From an uncultured Acetatifactor sp. (GTDB taxonomy: Bacteria > Bacillota > Clostridia > Lachnospirales > Lachnospiraceae), in the NCBI GenBank assembly GCA_910585805.1, contig CAJUFB010000018.1, positions 1 to 64,000 of the forward strand: a DNA stretch of 64,000 bases, given 5' to 3'. Both the position numbers and the translations under genes were made by a program. Shown here piece after piece: positions 44,620 to 50,319 of the stretch. The notes below the pieces were generated by a model. That model did no database searches. It was not told where the DNA came from and saw only the letters and a program-made list of their open reading frames with translations. The number at the start of each line of letters is the position of its first letter. Position 1 is the first letter of the stretch.

Positions 44620-45111
44620 ATGGAAACAGAAAATACTATTTATGAAATTGATGGCAACATGGGGAGCACACTAAAAGTTTATGAAGATAGATGTGTTATT
44701 TCTGTATCGGGTGTAAAGGCTGTTCTGTTCGGAACGGCATTGAATGGAGATAAAGAGTTCTATTATTCTGACATAACTTCTGTACAATTTAAAAATTTGG
44801 GTGTAACAACAGGCTATTTGCAATTTGAGTTTGCAGGTTCGCACAGTAAGAATAATTATCTAAGTGAGAACAGTTTTACTTTTAGTGCGACAATAGGAAC
44901 AGCAAAATATAAAAGGTTGAAAGAAGAGATGATACCAGTTTATGAATATATACAAAGTAAAGTAAGGTCAATGAAGGAACTGAAAAATTATCAATCAAGG
45001 GGTGATGTTTCAATAGCAGATGAATTAATAAAATTTAAAGAACTATTAGATAATGGGATTATTTCACAAGAAGAATTTGACAAAAAGAAAAAACAGCTTT
45101 TAGAAATGTAA
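44620..45111 (+). CDS. SHOCT-domain protein with PH-like N-terminus
   Basis: 163 residues. The C-terminal 30 residues DELIKFKELLDNGIISQEEFDKKKKQLL are a SHOCT motif. The N-terminal 100 residues form beta strands (KVYEDRCVISVSGVKAVLF...YYSDITSVQF), resembling bacterial PH-like/DUF4429 domains. GGGAGG lies 8 bases before ATG 44620. Small SHOCT proteins are common on mobile elements; the function is unknown. Confidence 0.7.
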   Translation: METENTIYEIDGNMGSTLKVYEDRCVISVSGVKAVLFGTALNGDKEFYYSDITSVQFKNLGVTTGYLQFEFAGSHSKNNYLSENSFTFSATIGTAKYKRLKEEMIPVYEYIQSKVRSMKELKNYQSRGDVSIADELIKFKELLDNGIISQEEFDKKKKQLLEM

Positions 45112-45160
45112 ATAAATTACCATTAATGAAAATAATATAGTAAGTCATAAGAGTAAGTAA

Positions 45161-45415
45161 ATGGAGAAGCTGAAAGTGAACCATGAAGAATGGATTAAAA
45201 AGGGACTAGAGAGTATTGAGAAAGACCTTAGATTGGGAGATTCTTTTGAAGTAAAAGGGCTTTTTAAAGATGTTGAGTGGCAACAGTTATCAAAAGGGGA
45301 GCGTATTTCTTTTGGAAGATATTTTTCCATGATGGTAAAGGAGGGGAAAATACCAAATGTTATTAAAATAGAAAGAGAAAAAAATAATCATAATAAATAT
45401 AAAAAGGTTGTTTAA
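45161..45415 (+). CDS. DUF1413-like protein
   Basis: 84 residues with SFEVKGLFKDVEWQQLSKGERISFGRYFSMMV, close to the DUF1413 pattern. No strong ribosome site. Function unknown. Confidence 0.6.
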   Translation: MEKLKVNHEEWIKKGLESIEKDLRLGDSFEVKGLFKDVEWQQLSKGERISFGRYFSMMVKEGKIPNVIKIEREKNNHNKYKKVV

Positions 45416-45460
45416 TAATTTATAAGAGAAGATAATAATTAAAATATGAGGAGGTAGATT

Positions 45461-45679
45461 ATGAAAAAAAGCTTTATAAGCATAGTTGCTGTTTTGGTTA
45501 TATGTTTTTCATTGGCGGGATGTGAAAGCGATGATGCAAAGGCGGCAAGAGAAGCACAGGAAAGAGTAAAAATGCTTCAAGAAAGATATGAAGACATTCA
45601 AAAAGAGTCCAAAGAACTGGAAAAAACTATATCTGATTATGAAAAAGCTGTGGATAAGGTGAATGAATTAAAAGAATAA
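45461..45679 (+). CDS. Small lipoprotein with coiled coil
   Basis: 72 residues. Signal peptide with lipobox LAGC (Cys 21), then a charged heptad coiled coil (QERVKMLQERYEDIQKESKELEKTI). GGAGG 7 bases before the ATG. Lipidated, likely on the outer face of the membrane. Might act in phage exclusion or plasmid-type functions, as other small element lipoproteins, but this is not shown. Confidence 0.75.
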   Translation: MKKSFISIVAVLVICFSLAGCESDDAKAAREAQERVKMLQERYEDIQKESKELEKTISDYEKAVDKVNELKE

Positions 45680-45702
45680 TTTTTGGTTAGGAGGAATGAA
45701 TG

Positions 45703-46101
45703 ATGAAGAAGGAAAAAAGTTGGAATATTATTGGTCTTATTTTTGGTATTGTTGTTATTTGCATTGGTATTATATTTATAAATTCTCCAGCAGAATCTTT
45801 TTGGACAGAATCTGCGAAAGATTGTGCTTTTGGAGCGGATTATTATACAGAACAGTATAATGCTACAAGAATTGCTGCATCAAATATTGCTATTACAGCA
45901 AGTAATATTCGAGAACTAGGGGAAAAAATAGCCTTATATAGTGGTATGATGCTTATTATAGTGGGTGTATTGCTTATATTATTTTATGGAAAAAGAGTGT
46001 TTGTTGTTAGCAAAGAAGAAGTTATTTCAGAGAATTTAATAGTGATATGTAAGATGTTAGAGAAAACTTTGCGAGATAAAGATTCGAATGAAGATACATA
46101 A
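45703..46101 (+). CDS. Small membrane protein, unknown
   Basis: About 132 residues with two helices (about 8-28 and 80-100) enclosing a short extracytoplasmic loop, and a basic/acidic C-terminus. AGGAGG before two adjacent ATG codons (45700 and 45703). Follows the lipoprotein gene by 20 to 23 bases, probably in one operon. Confidence 0.6.
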   Translation: MKKEKSWNIIGLIFGIVVICIGIIFINSPAESFWTESAKDCAFGADYYTEQYNATRIAASNIAITASNIRELGEKIALYSGMMLIIVGVLLILFYGKRVFVVSKEEVISENLIVICKMLEKTLRDKDSNEDT

Positions 46102-46117
46102 AATACCACAGTATAAT

Positions 46118-46151
46118 AAAACAGGCAGCGGTCTAAAACTCTGCCTGTTTT
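46118..46151. terminator. Bidirectional terminator
   Basis: Perfect 11-base stem AAAACAGGCAG / CTGCCTGTTTT with T/A-rich tails on both sides. It sits between converging gene groups of the element. Confidence 0.85.
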
Positions 46152-46252
46152 AATTCCGCTTTATACTTATAATAAGAATTTCTGGAAATCCCCGCAATCT
46201 TTATAACTTCTGAATCCGTATTAGTACCATTAAAATCTTTGCTATTCTTCAA
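46133..46252 (-). pseudogene. HTH fragment, probably frameshifted end of the neighbouring gene
   Basis: A minus-strand frame after a stop reads KNSKDFNGTNTDSEVIKI then AGISRNSYYKYKAELKQ, a helix-turn-helix-like sequence. It begins exactly where the 66-residue gene at 46249 ends, one frame over. Either the two are halves of one gene split by a frameshift, or this is an isolated relic. Confidence 0.45.
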
Positions 46253-46449
46253 AAGTCAAAAGGAATACGTTCCGTGTTTTCAAGTTCTTTGTAAAAGCGT
46301 TGGGGATAATCAATCTGTAAATCTTCGCGTAGAAAATAGCGTATATCATCTAAGAGAACAAGCATTTCACTATATATTGCTCTGTCTCCGTTGTAGGTGA
46401 TATTTTCCCAAATAGTTTGTAAGTGGGTTAGCATGTCTGTTTCACTCAT
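46249..46449 (-). CDS. Small protein, unknown, possibly truncated
   Basis: 66 residues, acidic and helical (HLQTIWENITYNGDRAIYSEMLVLLDDIRYFLREDLQ). An AGGAGG site lies 7 bases upstream. See the HTH fragment that may be its lost C-terminus. Confidence 0.55.
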   Translation of the reverse strand: MSETDMLTHLQTIWENITYNGDRAIYSEMLVLLDDIRYFLREDLQIDYPQRFYKELENTERIPFDF

Positions 46450-46462
46450 AATAATAATCCTC

Positions 46463-46981
46463 CTAAAATTGAAATAATTTTTTTGTTGGAGTCGGAGAAA
46501 CTTGTTTCTCCGCTCCGTTATTTATAAATTTATCTATATTATTTATATCTATTTCTCTGTTCTTTGCCGTTTCATTTTGTACGACATGCGGGCTTTCTAG
46601 AACGTCCGGCGTTTGGGTGGAAACGCTAGAAGTGCTGCTATTTTCACTGTTTTCATGCGTGCTACGCGTCACGCGTGGTACTTCGTAAAAATCATACACA
46701 TTGCCGCCAGTCTGTACAAGATAGCCTTTATCTACCAGTTTCAAGAATTGGTCGCGATAGGTTTGGGCGGGCATTCCTACAGATTGACGTATGGCAGCAG
46801 GCGAAAGTGCAAGTGAGAAGTTATCTTTATTAGCTGCCAAATACATATATAATAATAAAGATTGTGCGCCGAGGTCACGTGCCGCCGCTTTCCAGTTTTC
46901 ATTTTTTATGCCAAGGAAATCGGTTGACACGCGTTCTCTATGTATACGAACTGTTCTTTGATTAGGTACTGTTTTAGCCAT
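46463..46981 (-). CDS. Winged-helix DNA-binding protein, replication- or partition-like
   Basis: 172 residues. The N-terminal half has a helix-turn-helix region (NWKAAARDLGAQSLLLYMYLAANKDNFSLALSPAAIRQSVGMPAQTYRDQFLKLVDKGYLVQTGGNVYDFYE) like that in element/plasmid replication regulators. The C-terminal 70 residues are Ser/Thr/Asn-rich and probably disordered. Overlaps the upstream gene by 8 bases. Confidence 0.6.
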   Translation of the reverse strand: MAKTVPNQRTVRIHRERVSTDFLGIKNENWKAAARDLGAQSLLLYMYLAANKDNFSLALSPAAIRQSVGMPAQTYRDQFLKLVDKGYLVQTGGNVYDFYEVPRVTRSTHENSENSSTSSVSTQTPDVLESPHVVQNETAKNREIDINNIDKFINNGAEKQVSPTPTKKLFQF

Positions 46982-47240
46982 TTTTTGTTCTCCTTTTGTT
47001 GTTTATAAAATGATTGGTTTGTTCAACTTCCTTATTTGCATAATTGCTTCTTTTGTTGTCTGTGGATACAGGTACATGAGAAAACACTTCCGCAGTTATA
47101 CCTTTTATAGGTTGTTCTCTTGTTTGTTTTTCTTTATATTGTTTTGGGGCTGATTTATGAGCAAGTTGTAATGCCAAACATGGATTATTGTGCTCTCTTG
47201 TCATTTTCGATAAAATGCGATGGCTGTCGTTTCTTTTCAT
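46974..47240 (-). CDS. Small basic protein, unknown
   Basis: 88 residues, Lys/Asn/Gln-rich, with no recognised domain. It overlaps the start of the winged-helix gene. No clear Shine-Dalgarno upstream of its ATG. Confidence 0.45.
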   Translation of the reverse strand: MKRNDSHRILSKMTREHNNPCLALQLAHKSAPKQYKEKQTREQPIKGITAEVFSHVPVSTDNKRSNYANKEVEQTNHFINNKRRTKNG

Positions 47241-47696
47241 GCTGCATTGACTCCGGTTCTTTTTTTATATCGTAAAGACTTTTTATTTCTTTTGATATAT
47301 ATATTATATTAAAAATTTTGTAGAAAATCAAAAAAGCACGTTTGACGTAGAGTACAAATAATCATTCTATGGGGTGGGGGTATATTATGGGAAAAATAAA
47401 AATAAAAAGTGTATTTGGTGGTATGTGTGGCACTTCCCCTCACGAAAATGCATTTTGTTTTTCGTTATCGCTGCAAAGTGTATATTTCTAATTAAATCAA
47501 ACCAATTCATGCATAAACATACAAAATGAATTAGAATATGCATGAAGTTGCATAAAATAAATAAAATCAACTGAAAATATTCAAATTGCAGGGAATTAAA
47601 GAATATTCGACAAAAAACTTGACAGTATATGCACATAGGATATAATTAGAAATGGAATTTCATATTTTACATTTTTTCGTGAAGGAGGATTGCAAA
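47241..47696. other. AT-rich non-coding region of the element, possible origin
   Basis: 456 bases without a supported gene, very AT-rich. It contains a 10-base inverted repeat TTCATGCATA (47506-47515) / TATGCATGAA (47537-47546) with related TGCATAAA words around it. It could hold a replication origin or regulatory sites for the flanking divergent genes. Confidence 0.45.
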
Positions 47697-47984
47697 ATGA
47701 GAGTAACTATTGACCTTGACAGAGACATTGTTATTATTCCTGACAATTTTTTTCAGAAAATTTCACAAGAGAATGAGAAGCTGCAAAAATTTGGCGCACA
47801 ACCGCAAAAGGGAATAGATAGAATAAACCGTTCTTTTGCTGTTGCTATGGCAGATACCGACAATCGTTTATTGACAACTAAGAATGCAAAAGCTTCTACT
47901 ATAGGGAAATTACCTATTGGTGAGCCTATCAAAAAAGTAGAAAGTACGATTGACCGAGATGCGGCAGCCGCCGCAGAGAAATAA
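47697..47984 (+). CDS. Small protein, unknown
   Basis: 95 residues starting at ATG 47697 with AAGGAGG 8 bases upstream (frame opens at 47652). Begins MRVTIDLDRDIVIIPDNFF, then a helical middle and an acidic/Ala-rich end. Its stop overlaps the next start by one base, so the two are coupled. Confidence 0.65.
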   Translation: MRVTIDLDRDIVIIPDNFFQKISQENEKLQKFGAQPQKGIDRINRSFAVAMADTDNRLLTTKNAKASTIGKLPIGEPIKKVESTIDRDAAAAAEK

Positions 47985-48169
47985 TGGCAAAGGGAACGCG
48001 CGTCACTCAAAAGGAAAAAGAAAAAATGTGGCGTCTGTATCAGGAATTGGGGTCATTTAAAGATGTGGCAAAGAAAATGCGTCGTTCTCCCGATACTGTT
48101 TCAAGACATGTGCGGGAGTATGAGGCAGCAGTGGGTGCGGCAGGATATATATTAAATCAAGAGTTTTAG
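47984..48169 (+). CDS. Small homeodomain-like HTH protein
   Basis: 61 residues. TQKEKEKMWRLYQELGSFKDVAKKMRRSPDTVSRHVREYE is a helix-turn-helix of the type in resolvase/transposase C-termini. Coupled to the preceding gene. Possibly a regulator of replication or recombination in the element. Confidence 0.7.
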   Translation: MAKGTRVTQKEKEKMWRLYQELGSFKDVAKKMRRSPDTVSRHVREYEAAVGAAGYILNQEF

Positions 48170-48170
48170 A

Positions 48171-48212
48171 AAGATATAAGCGGCGGGGCGCGTTTCCCGC
48201 CTATCTTTTTCC
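48171..48212 (+). terminator. Intrinsic terminator
   Basis: Stem GGCGGG / CCCGCC, extended by AGATA/TATCT, followed by T-rich sequence. Confidence 0.7.
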
Positions 48213-48223
48213 CTTTTGCTCTA

Positions 48224-48249
48224 TTTCATTAGGGTATACCCTAATGAAA
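48224..48249. promoter_or_regulatory. 26-base perfect palindrome
   Basis: Half-site TTTCATTAGGGTA followed immediately by its exact reverse complement. It lies 141 bases before the resolvase start and about 100 bases before its promoter, suitable for a resolution site or operator. Confidence 0.7.
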
Positions 48250-48328
48250 GAAATAAACAACTTGATTTTATGTGTCACATAAATATATGAATATATTTTG
48301 AAATATTTCAAAATACCTTAATACCCTA

Positions 48329-48357
48329 TTGACATATTTCTGGTATTGTGGTATGAT
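48329..48357 (+). promoter_or_regulatory. Resolvase promoter
   Basis: Perfect TTGACA (48329-48334), 17-base spacer, TATGAT (48352-48357), 32 bases before the resolvase ATG. Confidence 0.8.
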
Positions 48358-48389
48358 TATTTCAGAAAGAGAAAAGGAGCGTGTGACAA

Positions 48390-48950
48390 ATGAGAGTTGG
48401 TTATGTTAGGTGTTCAACGATAGAACAAAACGAGGCGCGTCAACTTAAAATGATGAATGAGCAAAACGCCGAAAAAGTGTTCACTGATAAGGCAAGCGGA
48501 AAGAATACAGACCGCGCCGCGTTCAAAGATATGATGTCTTTTGTTAGGGCGGGTGATACGGTTATTGTGGAAAGTATTTCACGAATCGCAAGAAACACGC
48601 GTGACTTGCTTTCTATCATTTCAGAGTTGACAGAAAAGGGCGTTGAATTTATAAGTCTGAAAGAGAGCATAGACACGACAACGCCGCAAGGCAGATTTAT
48701 GTTGACGGTTTTCGGCGCACTTGCAGAATTGGAGCGGGAAAACATTTTAGAGAGGCAGAGAGAGGGTATTGAAATAGCCAAAAGCGAGGGCAAGTATAAA
48801 GGGCGTAAACCGATTGATTATAACGAAACGCAATTCAAAGCACTTTGCAAGCGTTGGAGAGCGGGAGAAATTACCGCAACCGCCGCCATGAATGAAATAG
48901 GTTTAAAGCCTAATACATTCTATCGTAGAGTAAAAGAAATGGGGCTATAA
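48390..48950 (+). CDS. Serine recombinase, resolvase/invertase family
   Basis: 186 residues. N-terminal catalytic domain with YVRCSTIEQNEARQ (Ser near residue 9), SISRIARNTRDLL and TPQGRFMLTVFGALAELERENI, then a C-terminal HTH (NEIGLKPNTFYRRVKEM). Typical small resolvase. ATG is preceded by AAGGAG. At the right end of the element, it may resolve multimers or act on the palindrome upstream. Confidence 0.95.
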   Translation: MRVGYVRCSTIEQNEARQLKMMNEQNAEKVFTDKASGKNTDRAAFKDMMSFVRAGDTVIVESISRIARNTRDLLSIISELTEKGVEFISLKESIDTTTPQGRFMLTVFGALAELERENILERQREGIEIAKSEGKYKGRKPIDYNETQFKALCKRWRAGEITATAAMNEIGLKPNTFYRRVKEMGL

Positions 48951-48999
48951 AGCAGCCCACGAGCAACGGGGAAATGCGGGAAAACCGCTTCTCATAAAA

Positions 49000-49071
49000 T
49001 CCACTTTTTCAAAATCCACCTTTTGACTTTTGGAAAAGGCTATAAAAAGATAATTCCACCATGTTTCCACT
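49000..49071 (+). repeat. Right cluster of TCCACY motifs (candidate integrase arm sites)
   Basis: TCCACT or TCCACC at 49000, 49015, 49055 and 49066, in the same orientation as the left cluster. Confidence 0.55.
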
Positions 49072-49087
49072 TTAGGCGGGCAGCAGA

Positions 49088-49125
49088 CGAAAAAAAGAGG
49101 AACAAGTTTTCACTCATTCCTCCTG
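49088..49125 (-). terminator. Element-supplied replacement terminator for rubrerythrin
   Basis: Minus strand GAGGAATGAG pairs with CTTGTTCCTC across six bases, followed by seven T. It uses the repeat as one arm and element DNA as the other, so rubrerythrin keeps a terminator after insertion. Confidence 0.65.
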
Positions 49126-49227
49126 GTAATATCTCTCAAAGTCAGGCAGTCTGCTTAACCAAAATACCTCTTAAGCAGCCCCTCGAAAGCTTTGCCATGT
49201 CTTGCCTCATCCCTTGCCATCTCATGC
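49113..49227. repeat. Right attachment repeat (att) in rubrerythrin gene
   Basis: Direct copy of 42447-42561 (114/115). It forms the functional 3' end of the rubrerythrin gene. Confidence 0.93.
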
Positions 49228-49694
49228 ACGGTATCATGAATCGCATCCAGATTAGCAGCCTTAGCTCTCTTAGCCAGGTCGAACTTGCCGGCGGTAGCGC
49301 CGTTCTCGGCATCAACTCTCATCTGGAGATTCTTCTTGGTGGAGTCGGTAACAACCTCACCCAGCAGCTCTGCAAATTTTGCAGCGTGCTCAGCCTCTTC
49401 ATAAGCAGCCTTCTCCCAGTACAGGCCGATTTCAGGATAGCCTTCTCTGTGGGCAACTCTTGCCATAGCCAGGTACATGCCTACTTCAGAGCACTCGCCC
49501 TCGAAATTGGCGCGCAGATCCTTGATGATATCCTCGGGAACGCCCTGCGCAACACCTACAACATGCTCTGCAGCCCAGGTCTTCTCGCCTGCCTGGACAG
49601 TGAACTTCTCAGCCGGCGCATGGCAGATGGGGCATTCTGCCGGTGCAGCGTCTCCTTCGTGAACATAACCGCATACTTGACATACATACTTCAT
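49155..49694 (-). CDS. rbr: Rubrerythrin
   Basis: 179-residue peroxide-reducing non-haem iron protein. Here the rubredoxin-type domain is N-terminal (YVCQVCGYVHEGDAAPAECPICHAPAEKF), followed by the diiron four-helix domain with EGECSEVGMYLAMARVAHREGYPEIGLYWEKAAYEEAEHA, and EMARDEARHGKAFEGLL. This reversed domain order is known from Clostridial rubrerythrins. The 3' end is the target of an integrative element. perR lies upstream on the same strand. Partner rubredoxin at 36.3 kb. Confidence 0.97.
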   Translation of the reverse strand: MKYVCQVCGYVHEGDAAPAECPICHAPAEKFTVQAGEKTWAAEHVVGVAQGVPEDIIKDLRANFEGECSEVGMYLAMARVAHREGYPEIGLYWEKAAYEEAEHAAKFAELLGEVVTDSTKKNLQMRVDAENGATAGKFDLAKRAKAANLDAIHDTVHEMARDEARHGKAFEGLLKRYFG

Positions 49695-49775
49695 AATACA
49701 AATCTCCTTTTTCTTATAATATGATTTTGATAATAGGATCAGCTTTTTGAACCTGCTATATTTGGATATACTGGT

Positions 49776-50174
49776 TCAGGAATGCTTCCGGCATCTGAGG
49801 CAGTTTGGGCAGGCACCGTAAAAATAAGTTCTGTGCCCTTCGATCCGGCCGTCAAAATTGGCGGCGGCCGCCGCGGTAATGGATTCGATGCTGTCCATCT
49901 TCAGGTCTATCACGCTGCTGCATTCCGTACATACAAAATGATAATGGGGAGAGGTGTCGGCATCAAAATGATCTGTGCCGTCCCCCACGTTCAGCCTTCT
50001 GATTTCCCCGTCCTTGGCCAGGAGGGTTAGATTGCGGTACACGGTTCCCAGACTGATATTCGGATTCTCATTGCGGACGTTCTGATAAATGATATCCGCA
50101 GTGGGATGATCCTTTCTGGTCATCAGGAATTCTTTTATCAGTTCCCGCTGCCTACTGTACTTTCGCGCAGCCAT
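49776..50174 (-). CDS. perR: PerR-type Fur-family peroxide regulator
   Basis: 132-residue metalloregulator. N-terminal winged helix (REFxMTRKDHPTADIIYQNVRNENPNISLGTVYRNLTLLAKDGEI), metal-site residues in HFDADTSPHYHFVCTECSSV, and the zinc Cys pairs CTEC and CPNC. Fits PerR better than Fur because of the neighbouring rubrerythrin and the promoter dyad. Stop is 81 bases upstream of rubrerythrin. Confidence 0.9.
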   Translation of the reverse strand: MAARKYSRQRELIKEFLMTRKDHPTADIIYQNVRNENPNISLGTVYRNLTLLAKDGEIRRLNVGDGTDHFDADTSPHYHFVCTECSSVIDLKMDSIESITAAAAANFDGRIEGHRTYFYGACPNCLRCRKHS

Positions 50175-50193
50175 CTGGCACTCCTTTACAAAG

Positions 50194-50208
50194 CAATAAT
50201 GATTACTG
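50194..50208 (-). promoter_or_regulatory. Possible PerR box upstream of perR
   Basis: Core AATCATT is a perfect match to the centre of the PerR consensus TTATAATNATTATAA. Outer bases are weaker (about 10 of 15). It sits over the predicted transcription start, so it could give autorepression. Confidence 0.4.
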
Positions 50209-50213
50209 TTTTT

Positions 50214-50241
50214 ATTATAGAGATTTTTGGCAGCTTGTCAA
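50214..50241 (-). promoter_or_regulatory. Promoter of perR
   Basis: Minus strand TTGACA (50236-50241), 16-base spacer, TATAAT (50214-50219). Both boxes perfect. Confidence 0.8.
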
Positions 50242-50319
50242 CAGAAAACCATTTATTTAATAGAGTTTACGCATTGTTTATTTTCCGTTAGATGGGACGT
50301 ACTGCAGGGACTGTCAGGG

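Larger units (their letters stand above)
42447..49227. mobile_element. Integrative element of about 6.7 kb in the rubrerythrin gene end
   Basis: Bounded by 115-bp direct repeats spaced 6666 bases apart. It is visibly more AT-rich than the host DNA. It carries, in order, a tyrosine integrase near the left end, an XRE repressor, small unknown genes including a lipoprotein, two DNA-binding-type minus-strand genes, and a serine resolvase at the right end. No conjugation genes or capsid genes are seen, so it is either mobilisable by others or a satellite/phage-like element. Insertion rebuilds the rubrerythrin 3' end exactly. Confidence 0.92.

Noticed and set aside
47385..47636. 83-residue minus-strand frame
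   Set aside because: Phe/Cys/Ile-rich reading of AT-rich DNA with no ribosome site.
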